A DNA stretch of 50,659 bases from Bacteroidota bacterium (GTDB lineage: Bacteria; Bacteroidota; Bacteroidia; Bacteroidales; Prolixibacteraceae). The notes beneath the pieces are model-generated. The model saw only the letters and a list, made by a program, of their open reading frames with translations, made no database searches and was not told the DNA's origin. Below, piece by piece: positions 18,416 to 26,524 of the stretch (position 1 is the first letter of the stretch; each line of letters begins with the position of its first letter). The stretch covers positions 1 through 50,659 of the forward strand of contig JAUYMU010000044.1 in assembly GCA_030698405.1 (NCBI GenBank), given 5' to 3'. A program made the translations under genes and the position numbers.

Positions 18416-18436
18416 AATCCTCAATCCTCAATCCTC
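18416..18436. repeat. 7-base tandem repeat spanning the Anbu stop codon
   Basis: Three perfect copies of AATCCTC (GAGGATT on the minus strand). The last codons and TGA stop of the Anbu gene (18428-18430) lie inside it, so a change in copy number would alter the C-terminus. Confidence 0.85.
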
Positions 18437-19132
18437 AAAATGCAGAAAATCCGGCAAATCGTTGGCGGCATTAAGTAGCATTTGGTTCCATTGTATAGAA
18501 GTTGATTTCAAATCTTCTTCTGTTTTTCGTAATTCCTGAATATCAAACGTGTTATTCCGGTACAAGGCAAAATCAAGCGGAAAGTCAACGTCACTGGCAT
18601 TTTTAAACGTAGCGTCAAACGACAGGTAAGCCGCTTTAATTGCCAGATCGAAGGTGATATCTTCGTGCAAAAGCCTTCGCAGGATCGGTTTACCAAAAGC
18701 AGTATTGCCAATAATGGTGTAAGGCGATTCATCGGAAGCTTCCACCCAGTTTCCTTCAGGAAAAATTAAAAAAATAGTTGAACGTTTGTCTTTTGAGCAC
18801 TGTCCGCCGACAATGAAATGTCCATCGAAAAAGAATTTGCTTTGCTCCAATTGTTTAAGATCTTCAGCCCGGGCCTGTTTAACTGCATTTCCAACCAGAT
18901 TGGCCACTTTGTACAATTTGTCGTTGGGAGAATCCGGAAGTGCGTCTTCGAACAGATGAATCACTTTATCGCGTATGGAGCGCAAACCCGACGACATGAT
19001 AAAGAAGGAATTTCCATCTTCCTGATAAGTCTTTATTTTTTTCGAAGTTGAAACTCCCAATCCGCTGCTGATTCGGGTGTCGGAAAGGGCAACAACTCCT
19101 GTTTTACTTTTGATGGCTATACAAAATGTCAT
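18428..19132 (-). CDS. Anbu proteasome-like (HslV-related) peptidase
   Basis: I place the start at ATG 19132, not further upstream, because an N-terminal nucleophile must follow the initiator Met. The protein then begins MTFCIAIKSKTGVVALSD and has 234 residues, normal for Anbu. Counting from the threonine, Thr1, Asp17 (in LSDTR) and Lys33 (in KKIK) are all present: the active-site set of proteasome beta-subunits and HslV. GNTAFGKPILRRLL in the second half is also typical of Anbu (COG3484). Anbu forms open-ring assemblies and its substrate is unknown. The start lies two bases after the transglutaminase stop, so it is translationally linked as the last gene of the ATP-grasp/alpha-E/transglutaminase operon. 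Confidence 0.93.
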   Translation of the reverse strand: MTFCIAIKSKTGVVALSDTRISSGLGVSTSKKIKTYQEDGNSFFIMSSGLRSIRDKVIHLFEDALPDSPNDKLYKVANLVGNAVKQARAEDLKQLEQSKFFFDGHFIVGGQCSKDKRSTIFLIFPEGNWVEASDESPYTIIGNTAFGKPILRRLLHEDITFDLAIKAAYLSFDATFKNASDVDFPLDFALYRNNTFDIQELRKTEEDLKSTSIQWNQMLLNAANDLPDFLHFED

Positions 19133-19134
19133 AG

Positions 19135-19980
19135 TTATTGATTGGTTACAGTTACTGAATGAATACTTTTTTGCGATCCTGTTGTTTCGAGTACGCCAAT
19201 AATGGGGCTGCAATCGCGGTAATCGGTGCCGTGTGCTATTTTAATGTAATGGTGGTCGGCCACAAGGTTATTTGTTGCATCGAATCCAATCCAGCCCAAC
19301 TCCGGAATCAAAACTTCAACCCAGGCATGGAGCTGGCCTGTTCCAATAAAACCATCGCCCTGGCTAAGATAACCACTAACATACCGGGCTGGAATTTTAT
19401 TTTTGCGGCAAACCGAAATAAACAGGTGGGCATAATCCTGGCATACACCTTTCCTGATTTGCAAAACCTCTTCGATTGGTGTATTTACATCCGTGCTTTC
19501 AGGCGAATACTCAAGCAATTGAAATATAAACGTATTTAATTGCAGCAAATATTCGAATAATTGTAACTCGCCTGAATACACAGGAAACGTATAGTTAACC
19601 ACCGGCGGCATTTGGGTAAGTTGGGTGTCCCAAAGGAACAGGTGATTATCGATCTGAAAATCGAGCGAATGCAGGAGTTCAAATTCATCATTTGGCATCA
19701 GCGGACTTACATAAAATGGATTAATTTTCTTTTTCTGAATTTTTGCTGAAAGCTTAAACCAAAATTCAGAAAAAGGATTGCTGATGTAATAATTGATGGT
19801 TTCGAAACCAAAAACATTCTTCGATAGGTGTATTTCCTTATTTTCGGAGCACGAAAATTTTAAATCCAGAACTCTCTGCAAAGGATTGGAATCAGGAATT
19901 ATCACCAATTGAAAATTTGCTTTTCTGACGGGCGATTCGTACTTGTTCGCGATATAATATTCTAAGTAAAACTCTTCCAT
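19135..19980 (-). CDS. Transglutaminase-like cysteine hydrolase of the Anbu operon
   Basis: A 281-residue cytoplasmic protein. The N-terminal half (1-150) is a beta-rich domain as in other bacterial transglutaminase-like proteins. The catalytic half has Cys180 in RKGVCQDYAHLF, His218 in GQLHAWVEV and Asp234 in WIGFDATNN, so the triad is complete. The following DYRDCSPIIGV is a conserved end motif of this subfamily. It overlaps the alpha-E stop by one base and ends two bases before the Anbu start. In bacterial genomes this set of four genes recurs together; the transglutaminase-like member is thought to cleave or form amide bonds in a peptide made by the ATP-grasp enzyme, but this remains inference. 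Confidence 0.92.
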   Translation of the reverse strand: MEEFYLEYYIANKYESPVRKANFQLVIIPDSNPLQRVLDLKFSCSENKEIHLSKNVFGFETINYYISNPFSEFWFKLSAKIQKKKINPFYVSPLMPNDEFELLHSLDFQIDNHLFLWDTQLTQMPPVVNYTFPVYSGELQLFEYLLQLNTFIFQLLEYSPESTDVNTPIEEVLQIRKGVCQDYAHLFISVCRKNKIPARYVSGYLSQGDGFIGTGQLHAWVEVLIPELGWIGFDATNNLVADHHYIKIAHGTDYRDCSPIIGVLETTGSQKSIHSVTVTNQ

Positions 19981-20918
19981 TAAAATGACAGGTATTTCTT
20001 TTCGAGCTCCGAGGCAATTTCGATGATCTTGGCCTGAGTTCTGTTTAATAGTCCGTAAATATCATCTTTATATTCGTCAAACGAAAGGTATCGGTATTGT
20101 TCGGATAGTTTCCTGATTTTAAAGCTGATGGAATTCGATTCTGAATTTTCATTCTGACTTATCTTCTCTTCGTATCTTCTGATTCCTTTTAACGAATAAC
20201 TTATTGAACGCGGGCAGTTCTGGTTTAGCATTAGAAATTCGAGTACCGTTTCGCGTGCGGGAATGGTGCGGTAAAACTTTCGGTTCATGTCAAACGAATC
20301 TAAACAGCGCAGGAGATTGGTCCATTCAAAACTCATTTCGGTGATCGGATGACCCGATTGCTCAATTTTATAAATATCATTCAATTTGGAATTGATAATC
20401 CGGATGATCTGTATTGCCCGTTCAATGTGCATTCCAATCAATATCATGGCCCATTCTCCATCGTGCAGCAAGGTTCCGTATATTTTGCTGCTAACAATTG
20501 ATGTCTGGTCTAAAACCATCTGGTTGAAAGTGTAAAGTCCCGTAGTCAGATATGTTTTCTGTGGATAATTGGTTGTCAGATGATAATATTTATTGATAGC
20601 TTCCCATAGCTCGGTAGAAATGACATTTCGCGCACCTCGTGCATTTTCGCGTGCAAAAGTAACGTTGCTGAGGATGGAATTTGTGTTTTTTTGATCCAAA
20701 CCAATCCGAAACAATACATCTCTTTCAACTACCTTTTCCATATCAAAAATACCGGCCATAAAAAGCATCGATTCAAGCACAAAACTTCGGTCATAAGCTT
20801 TTAAAATTGGCGCATCCAATGTTGAAAAATAATTCGCGTTGCTATAACGGGCCAGGTGATCGGCTCTCTCGATGTACCGCCCCATCCAGTATAAATTGTT
20901 TGCTACTCTCGATAACAT
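19980..20918 (-). CDS. Alpha-E domain protein (DUF403)
   Basis: A 312-residue all-helical protein that starts with the family signature MLSRVANNLYWMGRYIERAD. Further family blocks are FARENARGARNVISTELWE near residues 90-110 and RTIPARETVLEFLMLN near 220-235. The alpha-E domain has no known catalytic residues; the acidic/arginine helices are thought to bind or present a substrate to the ATP-grasp partner. The gene lies 34 bases after the ATP-grasp gene and overlaps the transglutaminase gene by one base, which supports a tight operon and probably a physical complex. Confidence 0.92.
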   Translation of the reverse strand: MLSRVANNLYWMGRYIERADHLARYSNANYFSTLDAPILKAYDRSFVLESMLFMAGIFDMEKVVERDVLFRIGLDQKNTNSILSNVTFARENARGARNVISTELWEAINKYYHLTTNYPQKTYLTTGLYTFNQMVLDQTSIVSSKIYGTLLHDGEWAMILIGMHIERAIQIIRIINSKLNDIYKIEQSGHPITEMSFEWTNLLRCLDSFDMNRKFYRTIPARETVLEFLMLNQNCPRSISYSLKGIRRYEEKISQNENSESNSISFKIRKLSEQYRYLSFDEYKDDIYGLLNRTQAKIIEIASELEKKYLSF

Positions 20919-20952
20919 AGTTTAGTTGATTATTGTGATTCGATAAATTTTG

Positions 20953-22416
20953 CTAACCCAATACCCATGTGTCTTTTGAACCTCCGCCCTGCGAGGAATT
21001 TACGATCAGGTTACCTCTTTTCAGGGCTACCCGTGTCAATCCACCCTTCAGAATGTATTCGGTATCTTTTCCCATCAGGCAGAACGTGCGCAGGTCGATG
21101 TGGCGTGGTTCAAATTCCTTGGTTTCCTCAATAAAAGTGGCATGTACCGAAAGGCTCATAATGGGTTGGGCAATGTATTTTCGCGGGTTCGATTTGATCC
21201 TGACTTTAACTTCCTCGATCTGATCTTTCGTCAGGGTTGTGCCAATAGTAATCCCGTAACCGCCCGATTCGTCAACTGGTTTTACCACCAGTTTGCCGAT
21301 ATTTTCGAGCACGTATTTCATGTCAGATTCCTTTTCGCAATGATACGTTTGCACGTTGTTCAGTATCGGTTCTTCGTTGAGGTAATATTTGATAATATCA
21401 GGCACATAGTGATAAACGGCCTTGTCGTCGGCCACACCTGTTCCGGGAGCATTGGCCAGGGTTACATTTCCGGCGCGGTAGGCACTCATCAGTCCCGGCA
21501 CTCCAAGCATCGAATCTTTTCTGAAGCAAAGCGGGTCAATAAATTCATCGTCCACCCTTCGGTATATAACGTCCACTCTTTTGGGGCCGTGGATGGTTTT
21601 CATGTAAACGAAATCTTTTTCAACAAACAAATCACGGCCCTCAACCAGCGGAACGCCCATTTTTTGCGCCAGAAATGAATGTTCGAAATAGGCCGAATTG
21701 TACATTCCGGGCGTAACCACAACGATGGTTGGTGCATCAACATTTTTGGGTTTAACAGTCTTTAATATTTCTAATAATTGCTCCGGATATTGATACACGG
21801 TTTTTGTTTTGAGCTTATCGAACAGGTCGAACAATGATTTTTTTAACGCCAGCCGGTTCGATAAAACATAACTTACTCCTGAGGGACATCTCAGATTGTC
21901 TTCCAAAATGTAATATTGTCCGTCGGCGTGCTTTATAAGGTCGGTTCCTGAAATGTGTGTGTAAATTCCACCTTCCGGTGTAAAATCAACCATCTCCTTC
22001 AGGTAATTTTTCGACGAAAAAATCAGGTCGGCAGGTACCACTTTGTCTTTCAGTATCAGTTTTTTGTGATAAATGTCGTCCAGAAAAAGATTGATCGCCT
22101 TGTTTCGCTGAATCACTCCCTGTTCAAGGTGCATCCATTCCTGGCTGGGAATAATCCGGGGAAACAGGTCGAAGGGGAATATCCGTTCATCAGGTTTTTT
22201 ATCTTCAGCATACACTGCGAAAGTGATCCCCTGGTTAAAAAAGGCCGTTTTAACTTCGTTATTGATTCGCTCAAAATCAGAAAGGCTCAGTTGGTTAAAG
22301 CGCTCAACGATACTGTTGTAATGCTCTTTTGGCTCTTTCGACTCCTTGAAAACTTCATCATAGTGGGAGTTGTTCAAACAGTATGAATCCAATATCCCGT
22401 TCGCAGGCTGTTTCAT
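20953..22416 (-). CDS. Circularly permuted type 2 ATP-grasp protein
   Basis: A 487-residue cytoplasmic enzyme of the DUF404/DUF407 (COG2308) class. Visible blocks are the N-terminal RIIPSQEWMHLEQGVIQR, the ATP-binding VVKPVDESGGYGITIG near residues 375-390, IDLRTFCLMG, and the highly conserved end SSQGGGSKDTWVL. ATP-grasp enzymes of this kind ligate a carboxylate to an amine through an acyl-phosphate, which suggests peptide synthesis. It is the first gene of the operon ATP-grasp, alpha-E, transglutaminase, Anbu. The 292 bases upstream, to the divergent 22709 pseudogene, are AT-rich and hold no gene; a weak TATATTCG box on the minus strand is the only promoter-like sequence I noticed. Confidence 0.93.
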   Translation of the reverse strand: MKQPANGILDSYCLNNSHYDEVFKESKEPKEHYNSIVERFNQLSLSDFERINNEVKTAFFNQGITFAVYAEDKKPDERIFPFDLFPRIIPSQEWMHLEQGVIQRNKAINLFLDDIYHKKLILKDKVVPADLIFSSKNYLKEMVDFTPEGGIYTHISGTDLIKHADGQYYILEDNLRCPSGVSYVLSNRLALKKSLFDLFDKLKTKTVYQYPEQLLEILKTVKPKNVDAPTIVVVTPGMYNSAYFEHSFLAQKMGVPLVEGRDLFVEKDFVYMKTIHGPKRVDVIYRRVDDEFIDPLCFRKDSMLGVPGLMSAYRAGNVTLANAPGTGVADDKAVYHYVPDIIKYYLNEEPILNNVQTYHCEKESDMKYVLENIGKLVVKPVDESGGYGITIGTTLTKDQIEEVKVRIKSNPRKYIAQPIMSLSVHATFIEETKEFEPRHIDLRTFCLMGKDTEYILKGGLTRVALKRGNLIVNSSQGGGSKDTWVLG

Positions 22417-22708
22417 ATCTTTTGTTTTTTAAATTTTGGTTTTTTACTGACAACGATTAATAAAAACAAACCATTGACTTTCATAAAGACACGAATATAG
22501 CCAATAAACAATCAATATGATATTATTGTTTGTGTAATAATGTAAAAATAACACAGAGTACTGTTTGTGTTAATACTTTCATTGTAATTTTAAGAAATGG
22601 GTGAATTTTCCTGAAAAAATTTTTCTGGAATTGAATTTTCTGGACTAATAGTGTGTAAATAGTTGTATTTTTATATGTTGTTAAGAATTCCATATAAATT
22701 CTACAATT

Positions 22709-23240
22709 ATGAAAGCCGTTTTCGTTTCGTGGTATCTTTTTGCAATTTTACTGTTTGCATTTCTTGATAGTGCTGGTCAGAATTATTCGTTAAATATTAC
22801 GAGTGAAATGAAAGAGGATAAATCAGTTGACTTTTTTTTCGATAAGTACGACTATGGAAGTTTTTTCCTCAACTTAACGTTCAACCAACTTGAAAATGCA
22901 CCACCGGCATCTTTCAAAGGAACACTAGTCAGTACAAAGGGAAAACTGCTGAATATCAGGCCCATAAATCCTGAAAGACCAATAGTATTTTCATATAGTT
23001 ACACCTTTATCAGAGGGCAGTTAAATCCATCCTTCTGCTTCTGTTTCATTTAGCAGTAAATTAAATTTCATCCTTATTGAGCACGACGATGGCACTCTTG
23101 CAAGATATGATGTTTTAAAAAAAGGCAGCCGGATGGTAATGCCAGGACAAATTGTTTATCCGCATACGCCATTGGCGTTAGCAGGTACTTATGATGAGGA
23201 TAGTAATTCACCTTATCTGGTTTTGTATTCCCCGGCATAA
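22709..23240 (+). pseudogene. Frameshifted and shortened M23-like (LysM/peptidase-type) protein gene
   Basis: The first part (22709-23053) encodes a signal peptide (MKAVFVSWYLFAILLFAFLD) and a beta-rich domain ending in IRGQLNPS before running out of frame. From 23031 a different frame continues as KLNFILIEHDDGTLARYDVL and ends with YLVLYSPA and TAA at 23238-23240. The second part has the EHDDGTLARY...YPHTPLALAG pattern of M23-peptidase-like beta-sheet domains. In intact relatives, as I recall them, roughly 100 residues lie between the two blocks, so an internal deletion plus a frameshift is likely, and not a single sequencing error. The end overlaps the CAP gene on the other strand by 28 bases. 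Confidence 0.65.
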
Positions 23241-23881
23241 TCAATTACGCAAATTGTTTGGTAATCAGGATGATTGCCATTGGCAACACCGGCAAAACGA
23301 AAGCATGGATTCAGTATGTTTTCCCGATGTCCACGATCCGGGACTCCATCATCTATCAGCAGGAAAATCACAATCTGACGGGCTTCGAAACTTCCGTAGG
23401 TAATATCTTCGGCAGAACAAATATCCCATTCTCCATATTTTTCGATGCGTTTTTGCGGAGTTGAGCCATTCCGAGCAATGTGGCCGATTCCGCCGTATTT
23501 CTGCTGATCTCTCATCAATTCTGCCGCAGCTTTTGATAATCCTTCAGAGGGATTGAGCATAGGCCGCGGATCTGTTTTTTTCAAAACCTTAATACACTCA
23601 TCGAGTGGCCTGATTCCTTCCTGTGTTCTGACCGTAAATTGTCCCGGATAAGTGAAAAGTTTGCCGTTAAAACCGTCCCTGAGTTCATCCAGATATTCCT
23701 CTGCGTAACGTTTCGGGTTACTGCGGACTTTGTTGAGCTCGTAAATAACCTGCTGTTCCAATTCGTTGAGGTATGGTGAATTCTTAGCAGTGTTAAGTTC
23801 GGCAGGCCAGTTGGGTTTGGAAGTTTGGGCAAAGGCGGGTGTCTGAAGAAATGTGACCAGAAAAATGAAAATTATACGCAT
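23213..23881 (-). CDS. Secreted CAP (SCP-like) domain protein
   Basis: A 222-residue protein with a signal peptide (MRIIFIFLVTFLQTPAFAQ). The mature part is a CAP domain: VIYELNKVRSNPKRYAEEYL at about residues 45-65, LSKAAAELMRDQQKYGGIGH (containing a conserved His) near 120, then the conserved end block DRGHRENILNPCFRFAGVA. Bacterial CAP proteins are extracellular and bind lipids or act as possible proteases; function here is unknown. The 3' end runs 28 bases into the decayed M23-like gene, so the two transcripts converge. The ORF has no disruption. Confidence 0.88.
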   Translation of the reverse strand: MRIIFIFLVTFLQTPAFAQTSKPNWPAELNTAKNSPYLNELEQQVIYELNKVRSNPKRYAEEYLDELRDGFNGKLFTYPGQFTVRTQEGIRPLDECIKVLKKTDPRPMLNPSEGLSKAAAELMRDQQKYGGIGHIARNGSTPQKRIEKYGEWDICSAEDITYGSFEARQIVIFLLIDDGVPDRGHRENILNPCFRFAGVANGNHPDYQTICVIDYAGEYKTR

Positions 23882-23996
23882 CTTAATCTGCTGAATTGTT
23901 TGAATGAATGGTATTTAATCAACGTTTTATTTTGAAGTATATTTTCCATCTTCAATTTAAAGGTCAAAAGTTGGTGCGGCAGATCGGTTTTTAATT

Positions 23997-24023
23997 ACTC
24001 ACGGGATGACTCACCCCGTGAGT
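23997..24023. repeat. ACTCAC-family palindrome, copy 1
   Basis: ACTCACGGG (23997-24005) and CCCGTGAGT (24015-24023) are perfect 9-base arms around ATGACTCAC. It lies 16 bases beyond the stop codon of the creatininase-family gene (minus strand). Related copies lie at 26387-26423 and 28331-28365. It is shorter than those two and looks like a copy whose centre has been partly lost. It could serve as a transcript end. Confidence 0.75.
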
Positions 24024-24039
24024 TGAAATGGATGAATTT

Positions 24040-24801
24040 TTATTCGTAAAAATCTTTCCGATCATTAGTAGCTACTTCAAACATAAACTCCCCGATTTTT
24101 TCGGTGAGGAGTTTGAAGAATTTTTCACCTTTTTCAACAGTTGCTTTGGCCGGATTGCCGATACCAGTATCCTTTGTGACGCTTGTCCAGCGGCGTTCGG
24201 CCCAGCCCCAACCTTCGTGCATGGCTTTAAACCTGTATTTTTTTGCAGTGCCATCACCAGCTTCTGAAAGTGGCAAAACCCATTCCGGTTTCAGGTAAAG
24301 CATCAGGCTGGTTTCCACCTCACCGGCATGTTCGCCCAAATCATCGAAAATAGTTTTGGCATCTTTTACCTTGTACCAGTTCACCTCGGAGAGAAACATT
24401 TTCGGGTATTTCAGTCCCAGCTCGCGCAGCATTTGCCTGAAATCGTTTCCTCCGTGACTGTTCAGGATAATTAGTTTAAAAATTTCCTGACGGTTAAGGG
24501 TTTCAATAATGTCGTTCAGGATGGCAAACTGTGTGGATGGATTCAGGTTCATATCGAGCGGCACATCAAATTGTCCGGTATTTACACCAAAAGGAATTGC
24601 TGGCAGCACAATCACTTTGCCACCTTTTTCCCATGCGAGTCTGGCCGATTCAGCTGCGATTGCATCAGCTTCCACATTGTCGGTGGCGTATGGCAGGTGG
24701 TAATTGTGCGCTTCGGTGGCTCCCCAAGGCAGTATCACAAGTTGATAATGTTCGTCTTTTACGGTTTTCCAATTGTTTTCGGCTAAAATGTAAGGTCTCA
24801 T
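24040..24801 (-). CDS. Creatininase family amidohydrolase
   Basis: A 253-residue cytoplasmic enzyme. Metal-binding blocks of the creatininase family are present: LVILPWGATEAHNYHLPYATD (Glu, His and Asp ligands, residues about 21-41) and the later ILNSHGGND (His). Also typical are IPFGVNTGQFDVP and EHAGEVETSLMLYLKPE. Family members hydrolyse cyclic or linear amides (creatinine, formamidopyrimidines, mycofactocin precursors), so the name should not be read as creatinine degradation. It is a single gene, divergent from the Gfo/Idh gene with 256 bases between them. A sugar or purine-related substrate cannot be chosen from sequence alone. Confidence 0.9.
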   Translation of the reverse strand: MRPYILAENNWKTVKDEHYQLVILPWGATEAHNYHLPYATDNVEADAIAAESARLAWEKGGKVIVLPAIPFGVNTGQFDVPLDMNLNPSTQFAILNDIIETLNRQEIFKLIILNSHGGNDFRQMLRELGLKYPKMFLSEVNWYKVKDAKTIFDDLGEHAGEVETSLMLYLKPEWVLPLSEAGDGTAKKYRFKAMHEGWGWAERRWTSVTKDTGIGNPAKATVEKGEKFFKLLTEKIGEFMFEVATNDRKDFYE

Positions 24802-24947
24802 AAGCGGGTTTTTTGTTGCTGAATTGTCTGATGTTGTGAGGTTAAAAGTAATATTGTAGTTTGATATTTATCTTTAACTGAAAAAAAATATTTGAATTGC
24901 TGAAATTGTGCAATCGAGTGCATTAAAAGAATCATTTCAATAAAATG

Positions 24948-24980
24948 TTGACTGATACCAGTTTTTCCTTTTTAATTTTG
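24948..24980 (+). promoter_or_regulatory. Candidate promoter of the Gfo/Idh gene
   Basis: TTG (24948-24950) and TAATTTTG (24973-24980, exact TAnnTTTG match) are separated by 22 bases, slightly longer than usual. A second, weaker box TACCTTTA follows about 10 bases later. The ATG is at 25058. Confidence 0.4.
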
Positions 24981-25057
24981 CATTCATTGGTTACCTTTAG
25001 GGCAAATTTTATAACCACTAGTAATACCACTGATATAAACCATAAATCAAATTAAAT

Positions 25058-26377
25058 ATGACCAACGATCGCAGAACTTTTATCAAACAATCGACTACTG
25101 TGGCAGCCGCTATGAGTGTTTTTCCTACACTGATGAATGCCGGTTGTGTGGGCGCAAATGAAAGGATTACTGTTGCACTCATCGGGTGCAACAATCAGGG
25201 CTGGAGTAATTTAGTTTCATTCCTGAAGCAGCCCTATGTGGAATGTGCCGCTTTGTGCGATGTTGACCGCAATGTGATGGAAAAACGTGCTGCCGAAGTT
25301 GAAAAAATGACCGGCAAAAAACCTGCTCTTTACAACGATTTCAGGAAAGTACTTGAGCAAAAAGACATTGATTCGGTTATTATTGGCACACCCGACCATT
25401 GGCATTGTATTCCGATGATTTATGCCGCCGAAGCCGGAAAAGACGTGTATTGCGAAAAACCGCTTGGTTACACCATCGAAGAATGTAACCTGATGGTGAA
25501 AGCTACCAACCGTTACAAAACAGTTGTTCAGGTTGGGCAATGGCAACGCAGCGACCCGCATTGGCTCGATGCTGTTAAATATATTCAGGCCGGAAACCTG
25601 GGGCGTGTCCGCTCTGTTCGTGCCTGGTCGTATGTAGGCTGGAAACGTTCTATCCCTGTAGTTCCTGACAGCCCGGTACCCGCCGGGGTCGATTACGACA
25701 TGTGGTTAGGGCCACGTCCTTCGCGTCCCTTTAACCAAAACCGTTTTCACGCATCTTTCCGCTGGTACTGGGATTATGCCGGCGGAGTAATGGCCGACTG
25801 GGGCGTTCATTTGCTCGACTATGCTTTGTTTGGAATGAATCAGTATGTTCCAAAAGCAATCAGTTCTTCAGGCGGAAAATATGCTTTTCCTACTGATGCG
25901 ATGGAAACTCCGGATACCATGATGGCAATGTATGATTTTGGCGATTTCGGCATTTTATGGGATCACACCATTGGCATTGATGGGGTGCAATTCAAACGTC
26001 GTCCTCATGGTGTTGCATTTGTGGGCGAATATGGTACACTCATCGTTGATCGTGGCGGATGGGAGGTGATGGCCGAAAACAAAAGTACCAGCGCAAAAGA
26101 AGGTTTTGTTGATTTGCCTGTTCAAAAAGGTACCGGAAAAGGACTCGATTTGCACGTGGCCAATTTCCTCGATTGCATCAAAACCCGAAATAAACCCAAT
26201 TGCGACATTGAAATTGGTGCGCACATTGCCCGTTTTTCGCACATGGGAAATATTGCCTACCGTTTAGGACGAAAACTGAACTGGGACGGAGAGAAACAGG
26301 AATTCCTGAACGACCCCGAAGCCAATGCCATGACCAAAGCCGAATACCGCGCTCCTTGGTCGCTGCCTAAAGTATAA
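25058..26377 (+). CDS. Tat-exported Gfo/Idh/MocA family oxidoreductase
   Basis: A 439-residue protein with a twin-arginine signal (DRRTFIKQSTTVAAAMSVFP), so it is folded with its cofactor before export to the periplasm. The Rossmann domain (about residues 34-160) has VALIGCNNQGW and the Gfo/Idh motif EKPLGY, where the Lys is catalytic. The C-terminal alpha/beta domain contains RWYWDYAGGVMADWGVHLLD, a pattern common in Bacteroidota members that act on sugars, some of which are glycosidases using NAD redox chemistry. It is monocistronic: a perfect palindrome follows the stop at 26387. The substrate is unknown; proximity to GH127 and 2-hydroxyacid dehydrogenase genes suggests sugar metabolism. 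Confidence 0.92.
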   Translation: MTNDRRTFIKQSTTVAAAMSVFPTLMNAGCVGANERITVALIGCNNQGWSNLVSFLKQPYVECAALCDVDRNVMEKRAAEVEKMTGKKPALYNDFRKVLEQKDIDSVIIGTPDHWHCIPMIYAAEAGKDVYCEKPLGYTIEECNLMVKATNRYKTVVQVGQWQRSDPHWLDAVKYIQAGNLGRVRSVRAWSYVGWKRSIPVVPDSPVPAGVDYDMWLGPRPSRPFNQNRFHASFRWYWDYAGGVMADWGVHLLDYALFGMNQYVPKAISSSGGKYAFPTDAMETPDTMMAMYDFGDFGILWDHTIGIDGVQFKRRPHGVAFVGEYGTLIVDRGGWEVMAENKSTSAKEGFVDLPVQKGTGKGLDLHVANFLDCIKTRNKPNCDIEIGAHIARFSHMGNIAYRLGRKLNWDGEKQEFLNDPEANAMTKAEYRAPWSLPKV

Positions 26378-26386
26378 TGAGTACTT

Positions 26387-26423
26387 TTACTCAGCGGGTG
26401 ACTTAGAGTCACCCGCTGAGTAA
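26387..26423. repeat. ACTCAC-family palindrome, copy 2
   Basis: TTACTCAGCGGGTGACT (26387-26403) and its exact complement (26407-26423) give 17-base perfect arms around TAG. It begins ten bases after the Gfo/Idh stop codon. It differs from copies 1 and 3 at compensating positions of both arms (AGCGGG with CCCGCT), so the pairing is conserved while the sequence changes. Confidence 0.85.
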
Positions 26424-26524
26424 TTTACCAATACAGTTTTACCATAAACCAATGTCACAAAAGAGAAGTTATTTTGCATTCACTTTACCGATCGTTGAGC
26501 CCTAACGGAATCCTTAAATAAAAT

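Noticed and set aside
19133-19213. N-terminal extension of Anbu
   Set aside because: It would bury the catalytic threonine and overlap the preceding transglutaminase coding end; the ATG at 19132 fits the family.
22709-23240. Programmed frameshift in the M23-like gene
   Set aside because: No slippery sequence or stimulatory hairpin is seen and the protein appears to lack its middle section, so decay is the simpler explanation.
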